A stretch of 33,722 nt of DNA from an uncultured Ilumatobacter sp. (lineage in GTDB: Bacteria; Actinomycetota; Acidimicrobiia; Acidimicrobiales; Ilumatobacteraceae): NCBI GenBank assembly GCA_937919625.1, contig CALFRK010000133.1, forward strand, positions 1 to 33,722. The letters are read 5' to 3'. Position numbers and translations under genes: made by a program. The notes under the pieces are model-generated. The model ran no database searches and was not told where the DNA came from. It saw nothing but the letters and a program-made list of their open reading frames with translations. The first letter of the stretch is position 1; each line of letters opens with the position of its first letter. Of this stretch, positions 1-7,722 are shown in pieces.

Positions 1-70
1 CAAACTTCACCCCAACAAACTTCACCCCAACAAACTTCACCCCAACAAACTTCACCCCAACAAACTTCAC
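1..70. repeat. 15-bp tandem array at the window start
   Basis: The unit CAAACTTCACCCCAA is repeated four times without error and a fifth copy is cut after 10 bases. The array begins at base 1, so its true length is unknown. It ends directly before the ribosome-binding site of the thiolase gene. It may be a real intergenic microsatellite, an assembly loop at a contig end, or both. Confidence 0.95.
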
Positions 71-76
71 AGGGAG
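71..76 (+). promoter_or_regulatory. Shine-Dalgarno site of the thiolase gene
   Basis: AGGGAG lies seven bases before the ATG at 84. It supports this start and shows that the gene is translated from a leadered mRNA, unlike many first genes in the window. The leader abuts the 15-bp array. Confidence 0.75.
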
Positions 77-83
77 CAACAAC

Positions 84-1250
84 ATGATCAGCGCTGTCAT
101 TGTCGATGCCGTGCGGACGCCTGGAGGCCGCCGCAACGGGAAACTGAAGGATTGGCACCCCGCCGACCTTGCAGCTCACGTGCTCAAGGCGATCGAGGAG
201 CGCAACGGTCTCGATCCGTCAATGGTCGACGACGTCATCATGGGCTGTGTCATGCAGGTCGGTGAGCAGTCGCTCAATATCGGTCGCAACGCGGTGCTCG
301 CCGCCGGTTGGCCCGAAACGGTTCCCGCCACCACGGTCGACCGTCAATGCGGCTCCAGTCAGCAGGCGCTCCACTTTGCTGCTCAAGGTGTGATGGCCGG
401 CGCCTACGACATCGTGGTCGCCGCCGGTGTCGAGGTGATGACTCGCACCCCGATGGGTGCCTCGATCGTGAAAGACATGGGGTTTCCGTTCCCCAAGTCG
501 ATGATGAAGAGGTACGAGGCCACAGGCCTGCCGATGCAAGGTGTTGGAGCCGAGATGATCGCCGACGAGTATGGCCTGACACGCGAAGACCTAGACGCCT
601 TCGGCGCCGAGAGCCAGCGCCGCGCCGCTCAGGCAACCGCCGAAGGCCGCTTTGAACGCGAAATCGTTCCCGTCCCTGTCGTGATCGACGGCGTCACGGT
701 GATGATGACCGCTGACGAGGGAATCCGCGAAGGCACCACGCCCGAGACGCTGGCCAACCTGAAGCCTGCGTTCAAGGAAGGCGGCAAGGTCACTGCCGGC
801 AACTCGTCGCAAATCAGCGACGGCGCTTCGGCCGTGCTGGTGATGAGCGAGCAACGGGCCGCCGAACTCGGGCTCACCCCGCGAGCCCGCTTTCACACCT
901 TTGCCGTGGTCGGCACCGACCCCGTCACGATGCTCAAAGGCCCGATTCCGGCGACCGAGAAGGTGCTCGAGCGCTCGGGGTTGTCAATCGACGACATCGA
1001 CCTGTTCGAGGTCAACGAGGCGTTTGCTTCGGTTGTTTTGGCCTGGCAGAAAGTGCACGGCACCGATCTCGCCAAGACCAACGTCAACGGCGGCGCGATC
1101 GCCCTCGGTCACCCGCTGGGTTGCTCGGGAGCCAAGCTGATGACGACACTGCTCAACGAACTCGAGCGCACCGGTGGTCGTTACGGTCTACAGACCATGT
1201 GCGAAGGCGGCGGGCTCGCCAATGCAACCATCATCGAAAGGCTCAGCTGA
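84..1250 (+). CDS. Thiolase (acetyl-CoA C-acyltransferase)
   Basis: Thiolase of 388 residues, the usual length for the family. It catalyses thiolytic cleavage of 3-ketoacyl-CoA to acetyl-CoA and a shortened acyl-CoA, the last step of beta-oxidation, or the reverse condensation. The nucleophilic Cys89 sits in DRQCGSSQQA, the NEAF motif is at 311-314, His343 is in ALGHPLGCSG and the acid/base Cys373 is in MCEGGG, so the active site is complete. The start is supported by AGGGAG seven bases upstream. Its stop overlaps the start of the following dehydrogenase (TGATG), so the last two beta-oxidation enzymes are co-translated. The substrate (fatty acyl or sterol side chain) cannot be told from sequence. 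The general type resembles FadA5/FadA6-like actinobacterial thiolases. Confidence 0.95.
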   Translation: MISAVIVDAVRTPGGRRNGKLKDWHPADLAAHVLKAIEERNGLDPSMVDDVIMGCVMQVGEQSLNIGRNAVLAAGWPETVPATTVDRQCGSSQQALHFAAQGVMAGAYDIVVAAGVEVMTRTPMGASIVKDMGFPFPKSMMKRYEATGLPMQGVGAEMIADEYGLTREDLDAFGAESQRRAAQATAEGRFEREIVPVPVVIDGVTVMMTADEGIREGTTPETLANLKPAFKEGGKVTAGNSSQISDGASAVLVMSEQRAAELGLTPRARFHTFAVVGTDPVTMLKGPIPATEKVLERSGLSIDDIDLFEVNEAFASVVLAWQKVHGTDLAKTNVNGGAIALGHPLGCSGAKLMTTLLNELERTGGRYGLQTMCEGGGLANATIIERLS

Positions 1251-2029
1251 TGCCCAGAATGAATCTCGAAGGCTCGTCTTCGATTGTCACGGGCGGTGCG
1301 TCCGGGATTGGTGAGGCGTGTGCCCGCCAGCTGGCCGCGCTGGGCTCGCGAGTTGTGATCGCCGACCTTCAGGAAGAGCGCGGTCAGGTCGTCGCTTCCG
1401 AAATCGGTGGCCTGTTCGTCAAGTGCGACGTCTCCAGCGAGCAAGACGGTGCTGCGGCCGTCGCTGCCGCATCGGAGATGGGTCCTCTGCGGGCGCTCGT
1501 CAACTCAGCTGGCCTTGGCCGAGCCGGACGCACGGTCGATCGCAACAACGACCCGATGGCGCAGAGCGATTTTGATTTCGTGATCAAGATCAACTTGCTC
1601 GGCACGTTCAACATGCTGCGCTTAGCGGCAGCAGCGATGGCCAAGACCGATCCGCTCGATGCCGACGGTCAGCGTGGGGCGATCGTCAACATGGCGTCGG
1701 TCGCCGCGTTCGACGGCCAGATCGGCCAGGCCGCCTACTCGGCGTCGAAGGGCGGCGTGGTCGGTATGACCTTGCCGATAGCCCGTGACCTGTCGGCCAT
1801 CGGTGTCCGCGTCAACACCGTGGCACCCGGTCTGATCGACACCCCGATCTATGGCGAAGGCGAGGCTTCCGAGGCGTTTAAGAATCACCTCGGCCAGTCG
1901 GTGTTGTTTCCGAAGCGGCTTGGCAGTTCGGAGGAGCTGGCCTTCATGGTGCTCGACCTGATCACCAACCCATACATGAACGCCCAGACGATTCGCGTCG
2001 ACGGCGGGATCCGGATGCCACCGAAATAG
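1250..2029 (+). CDS. SDR-family 3-hydroxyacyl-CoA dehydrogenase (HSD10 type)
   Basis: Short-chain dehydrogenase of 259 residues resembling type 2 3-hydroxyacyl-CoA dehydrogenase (HSD10). It should oxidise 3-hydroxyacyl-CoA to 3-ketoacyl-CoA with NAD, the step before thiolysis. Visible motifs are the nucleotide-binding TGGASGIG (14-21), NSAG (85-88, a variant of NNAG), and the catalytic Ser150, Tyr163 and Lys167 (YSASK). Asp39 at the end of the second strand (VVIAD) favours NAD over NADP. The ATG at 1250 overlaps the thiolase stop; an in-frame ATG at 1259 is an alternative. The reading frame extends further upstream inside the thiolase gene, but that part is a shadow. A GC-rich hairpin follows the gene. 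Confidence 0.93.
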   Translation: MPRMNLEGSSSIVTGGASGIGEACARQLAALGSRVVIADLQEERGQVVASEIGGLFVKCDVSSEQDGAAAVAAASEMGPLRALVNSAGLGRAGRTVDRNNDPMAQSDFDFVIKINLLGTFNMLRLAAAAMAKTDPLDADGQRGAIVNMASVAAFDGQIGQAAYSASKGGVVGMTLPIARDLSAIGVRVNTVAPGLIDTPIYGEGEASEAFKNHLGQSVLFPKRLGSSEELAFMVLDLITNPYMNAQTIRVDGGIRMPPK

Positions 2030-2040
2030 GCCTGACGTAC

Positions 2041-2061
2041 CGGCCCGGCGAGGTCGGGCCG
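2041..2061. terminator. Hairpin between convergent genes
   Basis: CGGCCCG (2041-2047) pairs with CGGGCCG (2055-2061) across a 7-base loop. It lies 11 bases after the dehydrogenase stop and before the stop of the convergent gene at 2109. There is no T-tract, so it is a candidate actinobacterial-style terminator only. Confidence 0.5.
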
Positions 2062-2108
2062 TGTTCCAGCCCGGCTCTCGCCGGCGGCCTCTGGCAGGCG
2101 CTACATAT

Positions 2109-2627
2109 TCAGACCGACGGGCCTTCGGCGCGGATTCGTTCGACGTCGTCGATCGCTCGTCGCAGGTCGGTCAACCAGTCGTCGGTGTGTTGCCCAACCA
2201 GCTTGACGCACCAGGCCAGTGCGTCGGCGCGTGACCTGGCAACGCCGGCAGCGATCAGGGTGTCGAGCACCTGCCGTTCGGGCTGGCGTAGTCGGGTCAT
2301 GGCTGGTACGGCGATATGCGTGAACAGTGCGGTTTGGCCGTCGGTGCTGACACCCCACGCCACTTTTCGCTCGAAGCGGTGCTCAGCCTCGCGAGCAATC
2401 GCCATCCTTTGTTCGCGGGTGTCGTCACGGAACCCGGCGATCCGTCCAGCGGCTGCCTCGGAGCGGGCAGTATCGGTGGCGTCGTCGTTGACGGTCGGGG
2501 GAGCGATGTCGAGCGTGACCGTGATCTCTTCGCGGTCGACGACGACGGTCGGTACTGCATGTTGGGTCCATTCCGCCGGTAGGCGTCCGCTGAACCATGC
2601 GGAGATGTCTGATGAAGTTGTTGTCAT
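2109..2627 (-). CDS. Conserved-looking hypothetical protein, possible C-terminal ribbon-helix-helix-like segment
   Basis: A 172-residue protein I cannot place in a named family. There is no signal peptide or membrane segment. The central part (about 55-90) is charged and probably helical. Residues 110-146 (TRLRQPERQVLDTLIAAGVA, then ARSRADALAWCVKLV) resemble the helical part of small DNA-binding or antitoxin-like proteins, but the preceding beta strand is not convincing. An AT-rich promoter with TATAAT and TAATCT lies just before the ATG and predicts a leaderless mRNA. The gene is oriented like the dioxygenase upstream but has its own promoter. Single-frame coding quality is good and no better frame overlaps. 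Confidence 0.75.
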   Translation of the reverse strand: MTTTSSDISAWFSGRLPAEWTQHAVPTVVVDREEITVTLDIAPPTVNDDATDTARSEAAAGRIAGFRDDTREQRMAIAREAEHRFERKVAWGVSTDGQTALFTHIAVPAMTRLRQPERQVLDTLIAAGVARSRADALAWCVKLVGQHTDDWLTDLRRAIDDVERIRAEGPSV

Positions 2628-2634
2628 GTAAGTA

Positions 2635-2642
2635 AGATTATA
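2635..2642 (-). promoter_or_regulatory. -10 box of the 2627 gene (leaderless arrangement)
   Basis: On the minus strand TATAAT (2642-2637) overlaps TAATCT (2640-2635). The second fits TANNNT and is seven bases before the ATG at 2627, so transcription should start at or next to the start codon. This is one of the most AT-rich spots of the window. No clear -35 box was seen. Confidence 0.65.
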
Positions 2643-2677
2643 TGATTACACCCATACTTCCACCCACCACATGTCGG

Positions 2678-3793
2678 TCAACCTCGCGAGCGCAGCAGGC
2701 GGCGGCGGCTCTCGTAGTCCTCGCGGTTGACATAGGCACCGCACAAATGGCGATTGCCGGTGTAGGCGGCGCGCCCGTGGAGTACGCGCCAATTGTCGAA
2801 CAGCATCGCTGTGCCCGGTCGGTTCACCCTGCGCCACTGGAGCGCATGGTCGTTGGCAAGCGCCTCGAAGGCACGTAGCGCTTCGTAAAAGGCATCCATC
2901 TGCGGCGGCGGCAGCAGGAAGGGCGCTCGGTCGCCGTTGTTGAACGACACCTGTGCGAGGGCGCCGAGATGGTCGTGGCGAAACACGGGGCGGCCGGCCA
3001 TGAGATGCGAACCGTCGCCGAGGTACTGTCCGGGCACATTCACGGTCGCCAGCACCTGGTACAGCTCGGGCTCGCTGGCACGCAGTTCGGATGCGATCCG
3101 GAACCCGTCGACCATCGTCGATTCGCCGCCCTCACCATCGAACATCAGACAGTGCAGCAGCTGCAGGCCCGGAGCGTCGTGGCTATACGTGCCGTCGGTA
3201 TGGGGAAGCAGCTCGAGGTTGGTGTAGGCGGTGTCGGCTTTGGAGAGGTCGGCCTGGAAGTCCCAGAAGCCACCGAAGATCGTTTCGCGTACATATCCGA
3301 CGCGACGTACCAACGCCTCGGTGGCCTCGATCGTCGGTGGCGTTCCGACCACCATCGCGAATCCATAGGTAGCGACAAGATCGAGCCAGCTCGCGATGCC
3401 TTCGTCGCCGGCCATCACGGTCTCGTGCTCGATGCTGGGCCACTGCTCATCGATGATCTCTGCATCCCACAACACCCGTTCGGTGGGCACATCGATGTTG
3501 GCCGGTCCGGGTGTACGGAACGAAGCGAGAAACTCGATCGGCAGATGCGATGCCGGAGTATTGTCGCTCCACGCCACCTCGACCTGATCGCCAACGACGC
3601 GGACGGTGGTGCCGCGCAGATCGTGGCGGACACCTGCGGTATGCAGCTGCCGCTGCTGTGTGACCGGGTGCAGCGTCGCCTCGTCGTGTGCATGGTCACG
3701 CAACCACAGCCACGGGTAGCGGCTGGTCACGCGATCGTCCCATGTGATGTCGAGCCAGTCGTCACCGAGGCCCAGCGAGGAGATCAGCGGCAC
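2678..3793 (-). CDS. Gamma-butyrobetaine hydroxylase-like Fe(II)/2-oxoglutarate dioxygenase
   Basis: Protein of 371 residues, close to the family's usual size. An N-terminal GBBH-like domain (about 10-95, with YPWLWLRDH at 26-34) is followed by a TauD/TfdA-type double-stranded beta-helix. The iron ligands are visible as His198-x-Asp200 (HTDGTYS) and His339 (LHGRAAY); Arg341 or Arg348 is a candidate for binding 2-oxoglutarate. Family members hydroxylate gamma-butyrobetaine or trimethyllysine, but the substrate here is unknown. The Cys residues that bind zinc in the N-terminal domain of canonical enzymes are missing: the segment after WLRDH reads AHDEATLHP. The start is GTG; no strong ribosome site or clear -10 box is seen. 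It follows the serine hydrolase gene by 48 bases. Confidence 0.88.
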   Translation of the reverse strand: MPLISSLGLGDDWLDITWDDRVTSRYPWLWLRDHAHDEATLHPVTQQRQLHTAGVRHDLRGTTVRVVGDQVEVAWSDNTPASHLPIEFLASFRTPGPANIDVPTERVLWDAEIIDEQWPSIEHETVMAGDEGIASWLDLVATYGFAMVVGTPPTIEATEALVRRVGYVRETIFGGFWDFQADLSKADTAYTNLELLPHTDGTYSHDAPGLQLLHCLMFDGEGGESTMVDGFRIASELRASEPELYQVLATVNVPGQYLGDGSHLMAGRPVFRHDHLGALAQVSFNNGDRAPFLLPPPQMDAFYEALRAFEALANDHALQWRRVNRPGTAMLFDNWRVLHGRAAYTGNRHLCGAYVNREDYESRRRLLRSRG

Positions 3794-3841
3794 ACCCGTG
3801 ATTCAATCAGGAGAAGGCTTCACAAGCATGATCGATGGCGA

Positions 3842-5098
3842 TCACGGTTCGCCCAGTTGTGGCTCCAACCAGTCAGCCAGTTCGCCCATCAAGTCGATCC
3901 AGTCGACATCGCCGCATCTGCTTCCGTGGCGAACGATCACAAGCTCGGCACCGGGGTCGACATAGATCTGTCGACAATGATCACCGTTGGCAAAGAACGT
4001 GCCGGGGCGTTGTTCATCGAGCCACCACAGGTACTGGTACTGCGATGCCGGGTCGGTGTCGACGTCGTTGCGAGTGGCCTGGGCGACGAAGTCGGACGAA
4101 ACGACCTGGGCAGCGCCGTTGTGCCCGTCGTGGAGGTACAGCCATCCGAGCTTGGCAAAGTCGATCGCTCGCCCGTTGATCCCGACGAACATCTTCTCGA
4201 ACCCAGAGGCCTCGCTGTCGAGGCTCCATGAGCCCTCGGCCTCAGCTCCCATCGGTTGCCACAAGCTGGCTTGCATGTAGTCCGACACCGACATGCCGGT
4301 TGCCCGCTCCAGCACGAAGCCAAGCAGGATGACGTTCCAATCGTTGAAGTTGAACTCTTCGCCCGGCGGTCGTTCGACCGACGTCTTGGTCAGCGCCGCC
4401 GACCTGAGATCGCTGGCGTAGTAGGTGTTGGCGGGGTCGGCCCACGGCGACGACCCCTCGCGGAATGCGAGCCCCGACGACATCGTGATCAGGTGCAGCA
4501 ACGTGATGTCGCCGAACCGGGTGTCGCGTTGCGACAACTCAGGGATGTATTTCGTAATCGGGTCGTCGAGCCCAGCGATCAAGCCCCCGTCGATCGCAAT
4601 TCCGACCAGCGTCGCCGTGAACGATTTGGCGACCGAGAACGAAGTCTGCACGGCATCGTGGTTCGAACCGTTGAAGTAGCGCTCGTACAGCAAATCGTTG
4701 CCGTGCAGCACGATGAACGCCGTGGTGCCATTTGACTCGAGTGTGTCTCCGAACGACCCACCGGACGGATCGGCGAAGACCGTATCGATGGGGGGTCCAT
4801 CCACCGGAGTGAACACAACCGGATCGGCTGCCGGCTCGAATGGTCTCGACGGAAACCGGAACTGGTCGCCGAAGCTCGAGTCGCCCCACACGATCGCCGG
4901 CGCCAACTGAGAGGTATCGGTTGCGGTTTGCGCCCACACCGAGACCGACAGCACGATCGCTGCTACGGAGGCCACCAAAGCCCCCATCCCGACGCCGGCC
5001 ACCCGTGACGTAGTCGCTCGCCCCGGACGTCGCGCCCACCAGACCAACGCAACGCCGCATGCGATCAGCAAAGACGTCATGATCAACACGACCGTCAT
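3842..5098 (-). CDS. Membrane-anchored serine hydrolase, class C beta-lactamase fold
   Basis: Protein of 418 residues from the ATG at 5098, chosen because GGAGG lies four bases upstream; a GTG at 5143 would add 15 residues. Two hydrophobic segments (about 2-20 and 35-55) anchor it in the membrane. The rest is a penicillin-binding-protein/class C beta-lactamase-like domain related to 6-aminohexanoate-dimer hydrolases and esterases. The nucleophile motif is Ser155-Val-Ala-Lys158 (SFSVAKSFT). The segment that normally carries the Tyr of the YxN motif reads FNFNDWN, so the Tyr appears to be Phe251. The C-terminal part has NGDHCRQIYVDPGAE and two Cys that could pair. Substrate unknown. It lies between the cupredoxin gene and the dioxygenase gene on the same strand, with 179 bases to the former. 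Confidence 0.87.
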   Translation of the reverse strand: MTVVLIMTSLLIACGVALVWWARRPGRATTSRVAGVGMGALVASVAAIVLSVSVWAQTATDTSQLAPAIVWGDSSFGDQFRFPSRPFEPAADPVVFTPVDGPPIDTVFADPSGGSFGDTLESNGTTAFIVLHGNDLLYERYFNGSNHDAVQTSFSVAKSFTATLVGIAIDGGLIAGLDDPITKYIPELSQRDTRFGDITLLHLITMSSGLAFREGSSPWADPANTYYASDLRSAALTKTSVERPPGEEFNFNDWNVILLGFVLERATGMSVSDYMQASLWQPMGAEAEGSWSLDSEASGFEKMFVGINGRAIDFAKLGWLYLHDGHNGAAQVVSSDFVAQATRNDVDTDPASQYQYLWWLDEQRPGTFFANGDHCRQIYVDPGAELVIVRHGSRCGDVDWIDLMGELADWLEPQLGEP

Positions 5099-5102
5099 CG
5101 AA

Positions 5103-5107
5103 CCTCC
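5103..5107 (-). promoter_or_regulatory. Shine-Dalgarno site of the serine hydrolase gene
   Basis: GGAGG on the minus strand, four bases before the ATG at 5098. It decides for this start rather than the GTG at 5143, which has no such site. Confidence 0.65.
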
Positions 5108-5277
5108 GATCCGCGTGACATCTGAGCGCCCTTGATGACGCACACCGCGGCCGGGCGGATCGACCCACCGTGCAGTGATCCTTCAGCACGACGAACAACA
5201 GCCCGCCAGAGCCCTCTGTCACCCCCCCCGGTGGGGAGCTTGGTCGGCGGGGGCATGTGGCCGGCGTGTAGTTCGGC

Positions 5278-5790
5278 TCAGCCGGTGACGATGACCTCGC
5301 CAATCATCCATGGGTGTGGCGTGCAGAAGTAGGTGAACGTGCCGGCTTCGTCGAACGTGCGCTCGAACAACTCGCCGGCCTGCACCTCACCCGAGTCGAA
5401 CAGACCATCGGGAGTGCCCGTCTTGCCCGGCTCGCCGGTACTCGTGCCCGATATCACGGTATGGAACAAGGTGTCGGTGTTGCTCCACGTGACGGTGTCG
5501 CCGACCTTGACCGTGACCACGTTTGGTGAGAACGCGATATCGGCGTTCGTCGGATCCCAAGCCTCAGGGATGATGATCACCTCAACCGCAGCAGGCTCCT
5601 CCGCCGGCGCAGCCTCGGCCGCCGGTCCCCCTGGGATCCTGGCAAATGGTGACGTGCCGTCGTTGCCGTCATCGCCGCACGCAGCCAGCCCGACCACAGC
5701 GAAGGCGACAGCGACGCCGCCGCCCATCGTCCGGATGAACCGCCTGTGGGTGAGAGTTTCCCGGCGATCACCAGTCATCTTCATGGACAT
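5278..5790 (-). CDS. Cupredoxin (plastocyanin-like) lipoprotein
   Basis: Protein of 170 residues. The N-terminus has basic RRETLTHRRFIR, a hydrophobic stretch (23-37) and a lipobox LAAC, giving a lipid-anchored Cys38; the paired arginines leave Tat export possible. A short Ala/Pro/Glu-rich linker leads to a cupredoxin domain (about 68-170). Type 1 copper ligands are His110 (LFHTV), Cys156, His159 and Met162 (YFCTPHPWM), so it should bind copper and carry single electrons outside the membrane. The start at 5790 is supported by GAGGTG six bases upstream; the frame extends further upstream without coding character. It is divergent from the hydrolase gene at 5948 and shares an operator-like intergenic region with it. 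Confidence 0.92.
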   Translation of the reverse strand: MSMKMTGDRRETLTHRRFIRTMGGGVAVAFAVVGLAACGDDGNDGTSPFARIPGGPAAEAAPAEEPAAVEVIIIPEAWDPTNADIAFSPNVVTVKVGDTVTWSNTDTLFHTVISGTSTGEPGKTGTPDGLFDSGEVQAGELFERTFDEAGTFTYFCTPHPWMIGEVIVTG

Positions 5791-5796
5791 GTTCGA

Positions 5797-5802
5797 CACC
5801 TC
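5797..5802 (-). promoter_or_regulatory. Shine-Dalgarno site of the cupredoxin gene
   Basis: GAGGTG on the minus strand, six bases before the ATG at 5790. It fixes the start of the lipoprotein signal sequence. Confidence 0.65.
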
Positions 5803-5824
5803 ATTCTCGACATAGGGCTTGCAC

Positions 5825-5830
5825 ACCGTA
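5825..5830 (-). promoter_or_regulatory. Candidate -10 box of the cupredoxin gene
   Basis: TACGGT on the minus strand fits TANNNT and would start a transcript with a leader of roughly 30 bases carrying the Shine-Dalgarno site. The place expected for its -35 box falls inside the inverted repeat at 5846-5864. Confidence 0.4.
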
Positions 5831-5845
5831 GGGCGTCCCCACCTT

Positions 5846-5876
5846 GGCCCAGAAATACTGGGCCGAGTAGGGCCGA
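5846..5876. promoter_or_regulatory. Operator-like inverted and direct repeats between divergent genes
   Basis: GGCCCAG (5846-5852) and CTGGGCC (5858-5864) form a perfect inverted repeat with an AAATA centre. GGGCCGA then occurs twice, at 5860-5866 and 5870-5876, exactly one helical turn apart. The cluster lies between the divergent cupredoxin and hydrolase genes and overlaps the expected -35 region of the former. Confidence 0.5.
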
Positions 5877-5934
5877 ACTTCCCTTCGACGGTATCGATCG
5901 CGCGTGCGGATCGCCACGGGCGGTGGCGGGAACG

Positions 5935-5940
5935 TACGGT
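5935..5940 (+). promoter_or_regulatory. -10 box of the 5948 hydrolase gene (leaderless arrangement)
   Basis: TACGGT fits TANNNT and ends seven bases before the ATG at 5948, which predicts transcription from the start codon itself. No Shine-Dalgarno site is present. Confidence 0.6.
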
Positions 5941-5947
5941 ACTTCGC

Positions 5948-6880
5948 ATGGTCGACCGCATCGAGTACGACGAGTTCGCTCTCTTCCATCAGAACGCCGC
6001 CGAGCACGACCTGGCCTTCGATGGGCCTCCGGATGTGAGACGCGTGGCCACTGAGCTACCGGATGGTCGTCGACTCAGCAGCCTGGTCTGGGGTAATGAT
6101 CCACCCGAGATGGTGCTGATCCACGGGGGCGCCCAGAACGCCCACACGTGGGACACGGTGGCTCTTGCTCTGGGTCGCCCGCTGATCGCCCCCGACCTTC
6201 CCGGCCACGGCCACTCCGACAGTCCGGCACCAGGGGTCGGAACCGCGCCCGCCGCCAACGCCGCCGACCTTGCGGCGGTGATCGCTGAAAAAGCCCCAAA
6301 CGCGGGCCTCATCGTCGGTATGTCGTTGGGCGGGCTCACCTCGATCGCGCTGGCGACAGTTCGACCCGATCTGGTGCGACGTCTCGTGCTTGTCGACATC
6401 ACCCCGGGCGTCACGGGCGAGAAGGCCAAGGCGATTTATGACTTTGTGCGCGGCCCCGCCACGTTTCCCAGCTTCGGTGAGCTGCTGGCGCGCACGATCG
6501 AGTTCAACCCAACCCGTTCGGAGAGCTCCCTGCGGCGCGGAATTCTTCACAACGCCACCCAGCTAAACGACGGAAGCTGGGTCTGGCGTCACCGCCGCGA
6601 CGACGTCGCCGTGATGGGCAATGATGAGACCGCCGGCCCTGACCCGGCGCTGTTGTGGGATGACCTGGAGGGGTTCGCCGGCCCGATTACGCTCGTGCGT
6701 GGGATGCGCTCTCAGTCGGTCGTCGACGATGGTGATGTTGTCGAACTGTTGCGGCGCCGACCTGACGCAACCGTGATCGAGGTCGACGCCGGCCACAGCG
6801 TGCAAGGCGACGCCCCGCTCGAACTCGCAGAGATCATCCTCGGCGCGTTGACATCCCGAGACACAGGAGACAGCCAATGA
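5948..6880 (+). CDS. Alpha/beta hydrolase
   Basis: Protein of 310 residues with the alpha/beta hydrolase fold. HGG (59-61) supplies the oxyanion region, GMSLGG (124-129) holds the nucleophile Ser126, and His283 (AGHS) is the catalytic base. The acid is unclear: the usual loop before the last strands reads [12 protein letters not shown], and Asp150 after VLV is another candidate. Substrate unknown. The ATG at 5948 is chosen because TACGGT precedes it by seven bases and the upstream frame has no coding character. The gene overlaps the next crotonase gene by four bases (ATGA), so the two products probably act in one pathway, for example hydrolysis of an ester or thioester linked to acyl-CoA turnover. 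Confidence 0.88.
   Translation: MVDRIEYDEFALFHQNAAEHDLAFDGPPDVRRVATELPDGRRLSSLVWGNDPPEMVLIHGGAQNAHTWDTVALALGRPLIAPDLPGHGHSDSPAPGVGTAPAANAADLAAVIAEKAPNAGLIVGMSLGGLTSIALATVRPDLVRRLVLVDITPGVTGEKAKAIYDFVRGPATFPSFGELLARTIEFNPTRSESSLRRGILHNATQLNDGSWVWRHRRDDVAVMGNDETAGPDPALLWDDLEGFAGPITLVRGMRSQSVVDDGDVVELLRRRPDATVIEVDAGHSVQGDAPLELAEIILGALTSRDTGDSQ
6865..6870 (+). promoter_or_regulatory. Shine-Dalgarno site of the 6877 crotonase gene
   Basis: AGGAGA lies six bases before the ATG at 6877, inside the 3' end of the hydrolase gene. Together with the ATGA overlap it points to translational coupling. Confidence 0.7.
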
Positions 6881-7686
6881 GCATCGACTACGACGCCCTC
6901 TATCCGAGTTTCACCTACGACCGCCCGCGAGACGGTGTGCTGCGGGTCACGTTCGACGCCCCAGGGCTGAACTCGGTCGGGCCCGGCGCCCACCGCGAGA
7001 TCGCCGAGATCTGGCAGACGGTCGATCGCGATCCCGACGTGCAGGTAGCCATCCTGCAGGGCGCCGGCAAGGGTTTCTCGGCGGGTGGCAGCTTTGAGCT
7101 GATCGACGGGATGATCCAGGACTATGGCGTGCGCACCAGAGTCATGCGCGAGGCCCGTGACCTGGTATGGAACGTGATCAATTGTTCGAAGCCGATCGTT
7201 TCGGCGATCCATGGCCCTGCGGTCGGTGCCGGGCTGGTGGCCGGATTGTTGGCCGACGTGTCGATCGTCGGGCGCAACGCCCGCATCATCGACGGCCACA
7301 CCCGCCTGGGCGTGGCCGCCGGCGATCACGCGGCGGTCTGCTGGCCGTTGTTGTGCGGCATGGCGAAGGCCAAGTACTACCTACTCACCTGTGACACCCT
7401 GACCGGCGAGGAGGCCGAGCGGATCGGATTGGTGTCGCTGTGTGTCGACGACGACATGGTCCACGAGGAGGCGCTGATCGTTGCCGACAAACTGATGGCT
7501 GTCTCGCCATCGGCGATGCGCTGGACCAAACACTCGCTGAACCACTGGTACCGTTCGGCGGGCTCGGCATTCGACGCCTCGCTGGCGCTCGAGTTCTACG
7601 GGTTCGGCGGCCCCGACGTGGCCGAGGGGCTGGCGTCACATCGCGAGAAGCGGGCCCCCGACTTTCGGGGAGCCACCAGCGAGTAA
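6877..7686 (+). CDS. Enoyl-CoA hydratase/isomerase family protein lacking both hydratase glutamates
   Basis: Crotonase-superfamily protein of 269 residues. The first oxyanion-hole segment is [11 protein letters not shown] (65-74) and the second is [12 protein letters not shown] (112-123), so acyl-CoA thioester binding is expected. By eye alignment to rat enoyl-CoA hydratase, the two catalytic glutamates (Glu144 and Glu164 there) are replaced by Val121 and His141 (DGHTRLG). It is therefore unlikely to be an ordinary hydratase and may be an isomerase, hydrolase or another crotonase activity. The start codon overlaps the hydrolase stop (ATGA) and has AGGAGA upstream. A stem-loop follows the stop codon. 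Confidence 0.88.
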   Translation: MSIDYDALYPSFTYDRPRDGVLRVTFDAPGLNSVGPGAHREIAEIWQTVDRDPDVQVAILQGAGKGFSAGGSFELIDGMIQDYGVRTRVMREARDLVWNVINCSKPIVSAIHGPAVGAGLVAGLLADVSIVGRNARIIDGHTRLGVAAGDHAAVCWPLLCGMAKAKYYLLTCDTLTGEEAERIGLVSLCVDDDMVHEEALIVADKLMAVSPSAMRWTKHSLNHWYRSAGSAFDASLALEFYGFGGPDVAEGLASHREKRAPDFRGATSE

Positions 7687-7690
7687 CGGA

Positions 7691-7716
7691 AGCAACCCGG
7701 GCCTGACGGGGTTGCT
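7691..7716 (+). terminator. Stem-loop after the 6877 crotonase gene
   Basis: AGCAACCC (7691-7698) pairs with GGGTTGCT (7709-7716) across a 10-base loop. It sits in the 36-base gap between two genes and ends six bases before the ATG at 7723. It may end the upstream transcript or mask the initiation region of the next gene. Confidence 0.5.
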
Positions 7717-7722
7717 CTCGAC

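Noticed and set aside
5222-5236. C-run followed by GGTGGGG considered as a terminator after the cupredoxin gene
   Set aside because: The pairing is only a slipping C/G run, with no defined stem and no T-tract; it could equally be random GC-rich spacer.
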